A DNA stretch of 64,000 bases, from contig PTFA01000086.1 in assembly GCA_003342895.1 (NCBI GenBank), positions 1,927,199 to 1,991,198 on the forward strand, given 5' to 3'. The position numbers and the translations under genes are program-made. The DNA comes from Casuarius casuarius. Its lineage: Eukaryota; Chordata; Aves; Casuariiformes; Casuariidae. The stretch's first letter is position 1; every line of letters starts with the position of its first letter. The notes beneath the pieces were generated by a model. That model was not told the origin of the DNA, searched no databases, and was given only the letters and a program-made list of their open reading frames with translations. Of the stretch, positions 1 through 12,910 are shown piece by piece.

Positions 1-3000
1 TGACTGACCAGCTTACAGCCAATCTTATCACCTGTCTTTAGAGTAGAAATATAATTCTGCATTGTCTTTTTTTAGGAAAACAAAATTTTTCTAATTTAGT
101 TGAAAAACGGAACAAATGGTTTTCAAAGGTATAAGCTGACATACAAATTAGCTCTAATTAAAGCCATGTTCCCTAATGTTCATGGGTTTTCTTTGAAGAA
201 TAGCAATAAAAACAAATTTGAAGTGGGTTAAATGAAAGAGAATAGAGACATGTGATCATTGTACATTACACATAATTTTACATTATATTACCAAGCCCAT
301 ATCAGTTAGAAGAATTCAAGAAAACAGCAAAGATGAATATAAAACACATATGTATGTCTTTACATTTAACAAGAATTGATAGCAAATTTCTTATAAACAG
401 CCTCACAAAGGTCTTAAAAAATCCATATACATAACACATTTTTCCTATAGTACTAATCCAGATCATTCATTTATATTGTTAATGATATTTACCATTTTTC
501 AAATATGACTTTTAACCGTAGCTTTCATTGCAATATAGAATGTATTTTATGTATGTCTATACTTCGAATACTCTTTCCACGATGCTATTTCCATTTATTT
601 CCATATATTTTTCTATTTTTATTTTTGTTTTGCTAAAATATTGCATAAAATAAGTAAATGCAGATCTATTTGTGTGCTTTAAGAATCTCAGTATACTTTA
701 TATTTCCTGTTTCTAAATACTTTGCTCTCCTCTATGTTATTATTCAAATGCACACTGAATCTTAAAAATAACATGGTAAGAATAAGTAAACTCTGAAAAT
801 CACTGTTATTTGATTTAGTCTCCTTCCAGATCTCAGGAAGAAACCCATATGAATAAACTCTGGCCTCCACACTTCTAACAGTCAGAACTTAGGTAAGCTT
901 ACAGCTCCAAAACTGTAATAAAATCTTTACAATGCTATCCAAAATACCCCATCATTTCATACAATTTGTGCTATCATGCATACCAACTAAAATTATAGTT
1001 CCAGATAACAGTGCTATCACTCTGTCATCGCAATTTAAATATATTTTTCAAAGGTAAGACACAACCTGCATCCTGATATAAATTAGAAATGGATGAGTAT
1101 TAAGAGAAGAGCAATTTCTGGGTGCCCAAAGGCAGGTAGGACAGTACCTTATTTATGTAGTTACATATCACCTGAATAATATCAGCGATGTGTCTGTGTA
1201 GGTTATTATAATGCAGAAACCACTCTTTTCCTTGGGGATTTTTTTCTTCGTATTTGTTCCCCAAAGCCCAAAGAACCATATCATGTTTATAAAGGTGGGT
1301 GTTTGGTTTGCATCTTAATAATAACACAGTGCTTTTAACACCAAATCTGAAACATTTGTCAGGTATTAAGCCATGAATATGCCAAAATAACTGTTATATT
1401 AATATATTTGGCAGATGGCTTTTGTTTGATACTACCCAAATTATTGGTTTGCTCTCGTATCTCTTGTGTGAAAACTATGAATGTCAGAGTTTTAATAATC
1501 ATTAACTGGTGGGGAAGGAAAGGAAGTATGGTATATTTTTTCCCAACCAATCACTTGTAATTTTCTGACATGTTGGCAGGTATATTGATTCTGAATGGTT
1601 ATAAAATAGTTAGGTGGCAAATCAGTTATTATCAGATAAAACAAAGAACATTTATTCATCCTTTTTATAATGGGTTCTAAAACTGGGTTAAAAATGCCAA
1701 AACAAAACTTAAGGGTATTAGCACTATTTAAAAAATAAACTCCCTTTGAGTTATACTGAATTTTGCTGCCTAAAATTTACAGAAAGGGTAAATCCAGTCA
1801 AATACAGACAGCCTGTACAAGACGTATGCAAAACTTAAATCTTACTGCGCTTGAATACTGATATTATACTCTATAGTAACAGCTTCTATTGCCCATCCCA
1901 AAGTAACCCTTTGATTAGTAGTTTAAATTATTCAAAAGTAGCCTTTTTAATGGAGCTTAAGTGATGCATAGTCCTTGTGCTGCCTCTGTACACAGAAAGT
2001 GTTTCTTAAAGCTTCATGAATATTTGCAGCAAACAAATGTGAAATCTTCGCACAAACGGGTATTCAGCTCAAAGTGCTTGCACCCTCAATTAGCCAGAGA
2101 ATAGCCACAATAGCAGGTGGCATAACTGACAACTCACAACACATCTTTAATTTCGACTGTGTCTGACAAATTCATTTTCCAAATGTTATTCAAGTAGCGA
2201 AACACTGGAGAAAAGCTGAATCTGCCCATGGTTATTCTGTGAGCAAAAACAGCCAGAATTTGCTGCAGAAATTGTTGGGGATGTTTAACAGAGCCTTGGT
2301 GGTAATAAACATGTTAGAATAGGAAATTTCTTTTTGGACTTTTGGTTGATGTTCTGCATATTTATTTAAATCAGGACAATTCAAGTTTGTGAGTTAAATA
2401 AAATTAAAAATGCAAAAACTGTGTGTCATCGGAAGAGTACATTACATGTCATTAACATTGGTTGTGGCAGTACTTCGTTTGGTGTCTCTTTCAGGAAAAA
2501 CATAGCAACACTAATGCAGAAGTATCCTATTACCGAGTCTTTGAAATATTAAGATTGTAAAAAGTCTAGCTGCTCCCTTAATTAAGCCTAAAAACCCCAT
2601 GTTATAGTGAAACTTGCACTGAAGTTAGTCATGTTTATAGATTGACTGGCACTCCCATCAACATCAAACAAAATATAATACAACATCTCCAAGAATAAAA
2701 AAGCATTGAGCAGAGACGTGACAGAGAGAAAGGTTATTCTAAAGTGATGCAACCAAAAAGGCCACTCGCATCAGAACTACGGGGAGCTACTAAAATATGC
2801 CACAAAATTGAGTATCCAAATAGCAACAGAAAGAATAACGGAACTGCTAGGTGAAAGCTTTTCAGAGTTATTAGTAGATTCTTCAGGCTAGGTTTTAGAT
2901 TATGGATTAATTAAGATTTTGCTAATCTGCTATTTGAATCGTCTTTTTTCCCCACCAAAACCAGATTCACTGGCAGAGAGGTAAGCAGTCCTTTGGTGTT

Positions 3001-3363
3001 CAGTGCTTTTTCCTGCTTTTTCTATTCTCATTGCAAAAAATAGCATTTAGTTGCACTCCACATTGAACTGCATAGGATGTGAAGCAATTAGCTCTTAGAA
3101 ACAGAAAAGAGAGTGAGAACTGGGAAAACAGCTATGCTGAAATGAGTAATAAGAAGCAACTTTTCTATATAGGGCAATGTAGCTAAGCATTTATCAAGTT
3201 CTCTTCTTGAAAACATTATAAAATGGATATGTACATGTAATTAGATTAATGAAGCAGCAGTACATTATACATTTTATAGCGTTTTCCTACATTTAAGAAA
3301 GTACAAATCTCTTAAGAGTCCTCCTTAAAATGATGAAATTAAAACTCACTATAGAGCATGCAT
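1..3363 (-). other. TSHZ2: TSHZ2 downstream region: probable intron 2 (or 3' UTR if the donor is skipped)
   Basis: AT-rich sequence with no supported gene. Frames of 60-75 codons at 688-870, 1100-1327 and 1359-1550 show no domain and look like chance. Several minus-strand AATAAA equivalents occur (for example TTTATT near 590, 1651 and 2361), so a polyadenylated read-through form cannot be excluded. I see no interspersed repeat. Confidence 0.5.
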
Positions 3364-3373
3364 ACCTTAAGAG
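3359..3373 (-). other. TSHZ2: Probable 5' splice donor just after the TSHZ2 stop codon
   Basis: After TAA (3376-3374) the minus strand reads CTCTTAAG|GTATGC, a good donor, so exon 2 would end at 3366 with only eight untranslated bases. A stop this close to the final junction does not trigger nonsense-mediated decay. From memory, the mammalian TSHZ2 locus extends well past the coding exon to a distal non-coding 3' exon, which agrees. The alternative is read-through into a contiguous 3' UTR covering part of 1-3373. Confidence 0.6.
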
Positions 3374-6300
3374 TTATTCTTCATCCACTTCTGCTACAAA
3401 TTGTGAATGGTGTTCTGGTGACTTGCTGTGTGTTTTGCTTAGATGAAGTTTTACTGCGTGTTTGCTCGCAAATGTCCGACAGCACAACTTACATTTGAAC
3501 TTAGAGTCTGTGTCCTCTTCTCCAGCTATTGTTTCAGGAGATCTTTGAACTGAAACTCTGGAGATTTCTTGCTCTACCTTGGTTTGCTGCTCCACAGCCA
3601 GCCTGTTCATGTCTTTCATTTGGAAACCTAGGTGAGATTCTAAGTGGCTAATGTAAGTAGAGGGGGTTCGAAACTGAGACGCACAGTCGCTGCAATAAAA
3701 GATTGGATGCCCTTTGTCCATGTTTTTCAAAAACTTTGTTCCTCCAGTTTTCCGAAGTTGGTACTTGACATTTGCCAACCAATGGCTGATGGTGGTCATC
3801 GACAGTCCAGTAAATTTTGAAATCTGCATGCGCTCTTGTGGGCCTAGATCTGATAATAAATATTTACCTTCAGAAGTCTGGAAGAGACTGGAAGCAAACT
3901 GAGCTTGCAAAATGAGAAGATGCTGAGGGTTCCAGTTTGACTGTCTGCCCTTCCTTTTATGCAGAGTAGAGACTTCTGTAGAGACATCCTCAAAGCGTCG
4001 GACATCTATTTCCAATTTCATAGATGGGATCCTCGAAGATGCAGCAGGTTTTGGCGTAGTAGCTTTGGGAAGAACTTTGACCATGTCAGCAATGTCAGAA
4101 AGAGCATGTTTTTGAGGTGGAGAAGTACAAGATTGTGCTTGAGCTGACTCAGCTTTCTTGCCTTTAGATTTGGTCAGGTCAATAGGCTGATCATTGTTTT
4201 CAAACAAATAGTGCCTGGATACGCTTGCAGGCTTTGGTGGGGTTGGAGCAGGAGATAAAACTGGCTTCTCCATCATATTTAAATTAGGTTTGTGGAACAT
4301 AGAAACTGTGCTAGAGCTGGGGCTGGAGTTGGATTGGGGCCGTAAAGGTTCAGTGGCTTTGCCCAAGTGATTATTCAGCACTGACTGGAGGGCACTAAGT
4401 GGGTTGACACAAGGCAGTTCAGAAGAATGGCTGGCAGCAGTGCAACCATTACTAAGAGAAGCTGCTGTTGGTTCCTTGAGGACTGTTTTTTCTTTTCCAC
4501 TGTCCTCTTTTATCTTGTCTTCTTCTTTCAAGGGACATGGTTCTGCCTTTTTTGGCTCCACAGAAGCTTCACATTTGAGGAGAGGTTCTCTTTCATTCTG
4601 ACAGAGCGGGGCAGGTTCAGCTTGGATGCCCTCTTTAGCATAGTCCTTTTGTACATCTTCCTTGTCATCAGTTTCCTTCTTCACTTGAGTGCACTGGGCC
4701 ACATTTGCTGAGATAGGGACCAGAGGCATGACCTTCCACTTCGGAGCAATGGGCCTCAATTTGTTGGTGATTGTTGGCCTGATTTGCAATACTTGGGAAC
4801 CCACAGGCAAAGACGGCTTAGCTCCTTCTGAAAGCTGATAAGCTGCATGGATACTAGGATATGCACTCCAGCTAGGAGCTCCATTTTGAGCTTTGTTGAT
4901 GGCTGTTGTGACAGTGTTCTCCAATGACTTTAAAATGTCCCCACCACCCTTTGAACCATCTTCTAAATCTTCTTCTCTGAGGTACTGGTATTTCATTGTA
5001 GGATCCAGTGGTTTCTGAAGTGTGTCTTCATACTCTTCAGTTTTTACCACTTTCTCATCTTTGTTTGTATCATCAGTCTTATCTTTTTTAGTTTCCTTTT
5101 TTAGTTCAGAGGTGGGAGCTATGCATTCTGAAGATGATTTACTGGTTATTTTTGAGACTGGGCTGTCATTGGCTGGTGCTTCAGACAGCGATTGCATCTT
5201 TTCCACAGCTAAAGGATCCAGAACGAGTTGCTTTCCTTTTTTTGAAGCTGAACTTGTGACTTTCAAGAAATGGCCAGTGACCATCATATGAGTAGTAAGC
5301 TGCTGCAAGGTGTCATGTGAGCTTCCACATTCCATACACTTCAAAATCTGGGATTTGCAGGCCTCAAACTGCCATGTATAGCTAGCGCCATTTTGATAGC
5401 CATACCGGTTGTTAGATGATAACTGCAGGTTTGCATTCTTCTGAGGAGAAAAAGTATCTGAGAAAGACCCCGTTGTGGAATCAGGGGAACAAGGCCTGTT
5501 AACATCAAACACACGTTTCTTTGCTGGAGTGACCATTTTTGAAGAAATGGTTGGTACCGGCTCCTTCAAAGGCACTTTTTGGTAATGTTTTGTTTTTATC
5601 ATATGAACACTCAGATCTTGAAGGGAATCAAAAGAGTCACCACAGAACATACATTTCAGAACTTTTTGTGCATCTTCTTTGTCCATGTCCTGGAAAGCCC
5701 TTTTTCGGGGCTTTGAGTAGCTGGTAGGTCTGTGCTTGTCTTTTTTATGGTTGTCATCTTGGTAATGACCTGTTTCATTCATATGAACCGTTAGTTCTAC
5801 CAAAGTGTCATAGGCAGCACTGCACTGCCTGCACCTAAACCTGCTAGCACCTGTGAATACAGCTCCACACATTTTGCTGCTCTGCCTGTAGAGCTGGACT
5901 GAACTGAACAGGTTAGGTTTCGAGACAGGTCTGGAAGGTAAATTCTGTTGTAAGCTTTTTGACAATGCATCTTGGTGCCAATCAAAATCAGCTTTGTTAC
6001 CTCCATTTCTGTTGTCACAACTCCTCTTTTCCGAGTTAGACAACTTGAAACCCAGCCCTAAGCCTGTCCAATAAGAGTCTGACAGTATGTTGGCATAGAC
6101 TGCTGTCATTTTATCCATGCAATCATGTGCTTCATTCTGGCCTTTGGGATGGGCGCTGGTTTTTGGATCCTGCGGCTCTCTAGAGCAAATGCTTTTAATA
6201 TCTGTCATGTGGTCACTACCATCACTCAGTAGTGATTCATTTTCTACATCCTGATTAGATATATGACTGACCGGAGAATTCTGGTAACTAAAGTTCCCTT

Positions 6301-6444
6301 TCTGCTCAGGTCCCACTTCATGTTCCTCATCTGTACCAGTGTCATTGCTGCCCTGAAGCTGAGCAGTTGAATTGTTGTCATCGTCATCTTCTTCCTCCTC
6401 CTTAATATCTTCCTCTTCTTTTAAATCTTCCTCTTGGACATAAC
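3374..6444 (-). CDS. TSHZ2: TSHZ2, large coding exon (exon 2), teashirt-family zinc finger homeobox transcription factor; 5' partial
   Basis: Nuclear DNA-binding repressor of the teashirt family. The open frame runs from the splice acceptor at 6444 to TAA at 3376-3374 and encodes 1,023 residues, counting the first glycine codon split by a phase-1 intron. With ~13 residues from exon 1 the protein would be ~1,036, against 1,034 for human TSHZ2. The N-terminus is acidic (EEE/DDDD runs). C2H2 fingers have C-x2-C-x12-H-x5-H spacing at 5833-5765, 5653-5585 and 5338-5270. PIDLT at 4186-4172 is the CtBP-binding type. An atypical homeodomain (3958-3746) has recognition helix SHWLANVKYQLR. Two C-terminal C2H2 fingers lie at 3694-3632 and 3493-3428. 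Blocks such as CGDSFDSLQDLSVHMIKTKH and the C-terminal SKSPEHHSQFV match TSHZ2 rather than TSHZ1 or TSHZ3. The GTG codon at 6316 is an internal valine, not a start. No frameshift or stop is present. Confidence 0.97.
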
Positions 6445-6475
6445 CTGAAATGCAATGTCAATATATGAAATAACA
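6445..6475 (-). other. TSHZ2: TSHZ2 intron 1 3' splice acceptor
   Basis: On the minus strand the exon is preceded by ...GCATTTCAG, with the exon starting at 6444 as GT TAT GTC CAA. This fits the family structure, in which a short first exon ends one base into a glycine codon (phase 1). The upstream pyrimidine tract is short and interrupted. The start was chosen because the decoded sequence Y-V-Q-E-E-D-L-K aligns with the residues just after the exon 1/2 junction of TSHZ2 in other vertebrates. Confidence 0.85.
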
Positions 6476-7354
6476 GGTTAAGGGAGAATACTACAGTTTG
6501 AGGTTTCTAATTTCATTATGTGCTTTCCTTACTGGACTTCACTTTAATCTACAACTTTATTGTCTGTTAGTACTGGAAGTGAAAAAAGCCAAATGATGTC
6601 TCTTTCTGTGAAGGTTGCTGCATTTTATTGGCAGATGATCATAATTCTTTATAACTGCCAGAGATTCTGAGTTAATAATTTTCCTGTCATAGGAGTATAA
6701 TTCTAACTGTCCTGTAATGGGACAGCTGGAAAATTTGTACATAAGAATTTTAAGTTTATACTAAAAGCTTCAATTCTATCAAATTGTTTTGAGCCTCAGT
6801 GAAAGAAAGGGTAGAATTGGCAAGGAACAGAAGAAAAATAACTGCCATAATCTTTCTGGTTCATAGAATCATCTAGGTACAGTAATCTTTTGCCATTTGA
6901 TCACCTAAAAAAGCACTTTAGAATCTACACAAATAATTTATATGTCAAAATACAACATCTGAAAGAGCTAATAGGCTTAAGTAGAACTCTTTTGTTTGTA
7001 AAAGTAATATACTGTATACCATAAAGCAAATTGTGCTTTGATAAAAAAAAAAAAACATATATTTCATGGCAAGAACCTTGGAAATTGCAAAAGAGTACTG
7101 GGATGTAACAGAGAGAGACCAAAGTTAACTATAAAACTGAAAAAGTAGAACAAGTCTAGAATAATTTTCTTTGACAAATGAACTATTTAATTAATAAGAT
7201 GAACTCGATACTGGAAGAGTTGTAAATTTTAAAATTAATTAAGGAATTCAGTTATTTTTTCTTCTGGCTCTAGATCAGCAGTAATTCTACTCAAGTTATG
7301 GGAGATAATCTGGTTAAAAACAGATTGAAGGGTGCGAGAAAAGGATTCTTAAGG

Positions 7355-7410
7355 GTGAACTGGCACCGCTGCAGTCAGTGGCTAAATTCCCATTGATTCA
7401 CCAGAGTCAA
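7355..7410. repeat. Possible ancient amniote interspersed repeat fragment
   Basis: CTGCAGTCAGTGGCTAAATT followed by CCCATTGATTC resembles the 'gtcaatggcaaaattcccattgacttc' module common in old amniote repeats. The family could be CR1/L3-like or a SINE; the fragment is too short and diverged to say. Confidence 0.35.
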
Positions 7411-8574
7411 GAATTCACTCTCAGACTCCCACAAGAAGTGACAGAGCAGAACAAGTAGTTCAGATATGTTTTCACAAAACCCCAGTGTAATTTTTTAACA
7501 GCCATTGCAAAGCTATTATGTACAATGCAAGCAGACACTGAAACAATTCACTTTTATTGACAGCCACTCATCGAAACTAAATGTTGATTTCAGAAGTGCA
7601 GGTCTTCATACGAGATATGTTTACATGCCCTGTCAGTTAGGAGCAAACCGAGTACTGCTAACCCTTGTGATTGCACAGCAGTCGCAGGAATACTTTGCTG
7701 CGTTTTCTAAGGCCCGGCTTCTTGTATCAGGTAATGATGTTAAACAAAAAACCCCCACCTCAAAATCAAAGCTGTCACTAAAAGTAACCAAGTAAAAATA
7801 AAATAGAATTCTTCTACTCGTGACTGTGAAGTAGAGCTTGAAAACACAACCATAAAAGCTTGGAAAGTACAAGGCAAATGAGCCTAAAAGTGTTATTTAT
7901 TTAAAATCCAGTTCCTTCCCATCTTCTGAGAAACGCTCATTTTTCTGAGGACCTGGCTCATTTCGCCCTCTTGATTTTGGTATTCCTGCACAAATGATAC
8001 CCTTTTAACTAATGAAAAGAAATGGAGAGAAAGGTAGAAGCATTTTGATTAACATATGGATGAAGCCTTCCCTGATTCTTGCAGATACATGTTTCAATTT
8101 TTCAATCCATTTCAACCCATTTGCATTTAAGGAGAAATGATCAGGGGAGAGTATCTCACCCCTCACAACAACTATTTACTGTCAGACCAAAGAAATGAAC
8201 CAGAACTTGAGAAACACTTTCCTTGAATGAACCTGAAGCGTAAGCACAGGAAAATGAGGACTCTCTGTGACTGTGCTGCAAAACCCACGCGAGCCATCTC
8301 TCCTCTCACCATTCCCACGGCTCTGGGACAAGTGTGGACTGTGTTGGCCTCAGAGCTGTGCTTGATTTACTGCAGGGATGATACCTGGCTTCACAACCAG
8401 AGGTAAAGATAAAAGCAGTGTTGAGTGAATGGCCCGGCACTATTTTAACAGGAGAAAATAATAACCATGTAGTGCTGGGAACATTATGCACTTCAGCAGA
8501 AGCTTTCAGCAAAGAAGGACAAAGTGCTTGTTAAATATTGAACAAATGAGTCTTTTAACAGTGTGTTGGGGTAC

Positions 8575-8635
8575 AGCAAATATAGTAGCCCCATTTACAG
8601 ATGATCAGACTGAGGCAGGCAGCAAAGACAACACT
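8575..8635 (+). repeat. MIR-type CORE-SINE fragment
   Basis: TAGCCCCATTTACAGATGAT followed by CAGACTGAGGCAGGCAG matches the central MIR module (CCCCATTTTACAGATGAGGAAACTGAGGCACAG), with small indels. The flanks are decayed beyond recognition. Confidence 0.6.
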
Positions 8636-8639
8636 GAGA

Positions 8640-11435
8640 ATAAACCATATGTATTTCACCTCCCTAACCTTCTTCCCTAACAACCAGATAATGGTGTTCA
8701 CGTGCCCCCCTTCTGAGCTCATAATATTTAAGGGGGATGTGGAGAATGAGAAAGAAGGCGGCAAAAGCTCCTACACGTCATGAACAGTAACCTTGTTAAA
8801 CAACCAGCACGAACTGATGAGCAGGACTGACATTATTCTCGCGGTGTTAGAGATACTGTATAGCGTAGGTAGCAACGCTGGCCCCTTGCCAAGATGTATC
8901 ACAGTGCCAAGCAGATTACACTGAGCAAAACAAAAATAAGGAGGGAATCCAGTGAAGGAAGCAGACAAAACAGACAACAAATAGCATGCACACAGTTTTG
9001 GGTCGGTGCAAATTTGATTCTCTATTTCTGCATGAACTCTTTGAATGCTATTAACCCATTTTTCACAAGGAGGTCATTTTTTTTCCTTTGGAAGCTACAT
9101 ACTGTAGTTTCTTCCTCACAATATTCTTTGTCCTTCTGAAAGGATTTACTAGAATAAGCAGAAGTACCAGACAGCTGCACATCCCCCACAATACAGATAA
9201 AATTTTCTGCTTAATTAGGCATTGACATGTTTACTATAACCTTTACAGAAGAGTAACTCGTGCTGAGAAATCCTCTTTTTTTTTTGGTCTGCATTACATA
9301 CAGATGCAATCTAATGAAAGTGGTAAAGTAACTTATTAGAAAGTGCCATAAAATTTCACAAAACCATCAGTCAGGTCCATATTAATAATGGTCAAGGGTT
9401 CTGGGCAGCTTTGAAAATGCAACACAATATCATATGTGGAAAACCATTTCTGTTTATTTAAATGATTTAAACTNCTGTGGGTATTTTAAGGACAGTGAAG
9501 ACTTCTGCGTAGACAACCTAGGGGTACAGGAAATGCATGTGTCCTTCCAACAGTGCTGTTTAGTAAGATTTCACTGTATGTAAAGCTTGAGATGAACTGA
9601 TGTAGTTATTTAACAGAAATAGCATTAATTTGAGTGGACTTTGCATTATGTATTTTATAAGCTTCATGTAAAGTATGTCTTAAGCCCATACACTTGCATG
9701 TTTTAAATGCAGTGTCTGTAATAAGTAGTATGAATTTTGCACATCACAGTGATGTCCGTATAATAAATTGTTGAGTGACCTGCTCTCTTCTCACCAGTTC
9801 TCCCTTAGGCTTATTCTGACATTCCAAACCTCTGAGCTACTCATATATAGCTGTCTAATAGAAAAAGAATTAAAAAAATCTAAACTCAGTAACCAGGTGA
9901 ATGCTTCCTCCTTTCCTCAGCTGAGAATTTTTCCCACCAAAATTAAAAAGACCCAAACAGAGATGTAAGTTTGCAGTCCTGAAGAAGTGACAGACTGAAA
10001 CTTTACTCTCTTGAAGAACAGACAAAGCCCAGGGACTCAAGAGCATTGAATGGAAGCAATTTCTGGCTTCCTAAATGGAAATACAGTATTTGATTTTAAT
10101 TCTGATTGATCCCAATACAGTGTATCTCAAAATCACAACATCATTGTGGATAATATTATCATATGGATAATAATCATTAGATAAAGTTCTAAAATGTTTT
10201 AACTTATTTTTTTATTTCCCTCTGTACCTTTGTGGTCAGATTCATGATAACTTAAGCAATCTGCTTCTCTAGGACAAGGGATGCAGTAAACAGCTGATAT
10301 TTACTCTTCAAAGTATAAGATTTCCTTAGATCCTTCTAGTATATTTCTGCAGAGTAATTAAAAGGAAAAAAGGTCCAGTCCATGCACCTGCAAAAGCTCT
10401 TTTTTGAAATTATGGGTCTAAAACTCCATCCACATTTATCTTGAAACCTTGACCCTACTGCACAGGCAACGCTGAGCCAGGCTCCCAGTGATGTTGAACA
10501 CAGTATCAACTTTCAGTCCCTCATCCCCCCAGACTAACCTGTAACTTACACCACATTATACATCACTTCTGAACTTGGACTGTAGAGTGTGAATACATTT
10601 GTTTTTTTGAAGTGTGCACTTTTACTGTTAACTTTTCCACCAGTGGATGCTATTTTCACTCAAATTTGCTCTCTTTTTCCACATAAAGAAACGCTGCTTA
10701 AAATATATATACATACTTCTTTCCAAGACTGGAAAATTTATTTTCTGCCAAAAAAAGGGACAGTGAATCATTGTCCAGAACAACACTGCTAATCCATGTA
10801 AAACCCATGCACCATCTGCACTTTTTCATACATATATTCCAATTTTACTTGAAATAACATCATTAGCAGAGCAATCTCACAGTGCTATAAGGTGATCTTG
10901 TTTCCTTCTTGTCTGGCTTCAACTCAAACATCTTTTTGTGTTTGGCGAAAGCTGTTTCTTTCTCTGAACTATCTCATGCAGATAATGGATAATGACCACT
11001 CCTCATTCCTTTTTCTCAAAAACATCTAACTACATTAGCTATCCCAAGACAAATCTTAACCCGGCTCTTCGTAGAAAGTTCATGGCTGTAGATTCATCCC
11101 AGTTTGAAAATCAACTGAAGAGATAAACTGGCAATTGAGAAAAAAACCCAAATCCCTACTCTACTGCATAACTCTTATGTCAAAGACACTTTGGAATTCA
11201 ACAGGATTAAACCCAATGGAGCACTCTGGAAATGCAATGGAGTTTTATGTAAAGAACTCTCAAAACAAATGAAATTTGTAATATAAGAGTGAATTATATA
11301 ATTTCAGAGCTTTTTAGAATATAGTAAAAATTTCTATACCAGGGAAATAACTTTCTGTTAAGTTCTACAACATGGAAAGAAAACCCAGAGAAAGGTTACC
11401 ATTCTCAGCATTAAGGGAATAGAGAATTTCTGAAT
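8640..11435. other. Intronic sequence, nothing recognised
   Basis: AT-rich intron with short chance frames only and one unresolved base at 9474. 10081-10330 is rich in ATTA/TAAT-type motifs, but nothing distinguishes it from AT-rich background. Confidence 0.5.
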
Positions 11436-11439
11436 CACA

Positions 11440-11515
11440 GGCATACGAAATGAAAGAGCATCTATGTCATCTAGTCTGAATGTCTTGATCGTATAAGATT
11501 TTAGTCCTAAAGTCA
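11440..11515. repeat. Possible CR1-type LINE 3'-end relic
   Basis: GCATCTATGTCATCTAGTCT followed by GAATGTCTTG resembles the 'atcatctagtctgacctcctg' module near the 3' end of sauropsid CR1 elements read in antisense. No coding remnant is seen nearby. The call rests on about 25 bases. Confidence 0.4.
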
Positions 11516-12144
11516 TGTGCTTCAGCATATTGAGGAAGGGTTTAGATATCCTCAAAACCTCCGAAAAACTTGACTATGCTGCACTACCTCTTTTCGGACA
11601 GGACAGCTAATTATTTTGGATAACAGGAAATTATTTGCACTTTTTGACTCTATCACTATTTACCACTGCATCCCAATTCGTTTTGCAGTTCAGTGGGGAA
11701 ATTGCAGTCACCATCCTAGTGATGTAATTTTGTATCCAACAGAACCTATAATCTCAAAGAGAAGATTCTTCCTAATATTCCTTTGCTTTTTTAAAAAAAT
11801 TTTGCTTCTTAAATAGTTATAGCAGGTGATACAATGGCACAAATTTCTGTTTCTTGCAGACTAGGAAAAGAGAGACCCACAAGGACAGACACAACCTCTG
11901 TGGCGACGAGCTTGCAAACCACTGCTGATCAGGAGCACGGAAAGGCAGCTACAAGCTACAGCCCCTCCTGGACTGGCTTCTGCTGCATCTGAGTTTTAGC
12001 ACACACAGGCAATTCCATAAGCCATAACCATTTATTTATATATGAAGCTGAAAAGAAGCAATTTTGGGCTTTCATTTTGCTGTACTCTAATTAGAGTTGT
12101 ATTATAAAGTTTTCTAGTAAATGTCCAATTTCCTACTGGTTAGG

Positions 12145-12183
12145 AAGGCAAAATACCCACTAGCTTCAGTGGGACTTTTAGCA
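12145..12183. repeat. Possible ancient amniote interspersed repeat fragment
   Basis: CAAAATACCCACTAGCTTCA followed by GTGGGACTTTTAG resembles the 'aaaactcccattgacttcagtgggagcttt' module of old amniote repeats. It is a short, diverged remnant of uncertain family. Confidence 0.35.
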
Positions 12184-12729
12184 GCAGAGAGAGAAAAGAT
12201 GTCTCTTGTACATGGCGTCCTCCACAGCTACAAGTCAAATGAAGATGATACATGCAGTGAACTGGGTTGTGAGCAACCCATAAACTCTAAGCAAACCCTG
12301 TAGTAAAACAGAAAAAAAAAGAAACAAACAAAAGGAGGACTGAAAAAAGAGAGGCAAGCTGATGCATGCCACTGGACTGGGAGTCCAAACCATAGACGGA
12401 ATTAACATGCAGTTTTTTCTTGGATAATTTTCCTTAAGGACAGACTTGTTTATGCAGTCAGTTATTACACTAATAGAAAAGAGCAACTCTAGCCAGGTGC
12501 TAGCTGTTGCAGATGTGGATTTAACCGCGTTGAGGGCCAGCGCTTCGGGTTCCTCACAGGAGGCCTTACCGCCTAAGTGAGTAATCTGCCTTCGGGTAAA
12601 AACAGTGATGTCTGTTATTTTCTACAGCGCCCTGGAACTCACCATTTTATTGTTTCAACCAAGGCAGTATTTTTGTCTAGTATGCTTCTTAGGAAAGTTA
12701 TGGCTGTTGGCACGACCAGCGCAGATACT

Positions 12730-12910
12730 ACCCACTCACACAGCCATTTTGTGAGTGCGCGCCCTGCCCCGCCCCGCTGCCTGGCCTAGTTTGGCCCCTG
12801 GCACGGCCCTTACCTCCGCGGGGCGACCAGGGCCCCGCCGGGCCGCCATTACTGCCCCCCACAGCAGCAGGCGTCGCCTGTAACGGCTGGTGCGGGCGCA
12901 ACGGGGGCTT
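12730..12910 (-). promoter_or_regulatory. CpG-rich islet with a cryptic minus-strand first-exon signature
   Basis: A sharp CpG/GC-rich block in AT-rich intron, with a Sp1-type GC box (CCCCGCCCCG, ~12767-12776). On the minus strand it contains ATG at 12849-12847 in good Kozak context (G at -3, G at +4). Twelve codons (MAARRGPGRPAE) follow, then a strong donor GCGGAG|GTAAGG with its GT at 12813-12812. ATGGCGGCC overlaps a YY1-type core, and two more GCCATTTT cores lie at 12743-12750 and 12978-12985. A phase-0 donor would put the phase-1 TSHZ2 exon 2 out of frame, so this is not the canonical exon 1. It could be an alternative non-coding first exon, an independent transcript or chance. Confidence 0.4.

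Larger units (their letters stand above)
6445..8570. other. Intronic sequence, no gene seen
   Basis: AT-rich, with a 12-base A run near 7043. The short stretch around 6858-6882 (TTCATAGAATCATCTAGG) resembles the conserved end of sauropsid CR1 elements but is too short to call. The 96-codon plus frame at 7505-7795 and the 79-codon minus frame at 7633-7872 overlap antisense to each other and have no domain. Confidence 0.5.

Noticed and set aside
4404..5291. Plus-strand open frames antisense to TSHZ2 (65, 94 and 89 codons)
   Set aside because: They are shadows of the conserved minus-strand coding sequence, with no start context or domain.
6314..6316. GTG at the start of the open frame as a TSHZ2 initiation codon
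   Set aside because: The frame continues upstream through 42 more codons to a splice acceptor, and those residues match the TSHZ2 N-terminal region. This codon is an internal valine.
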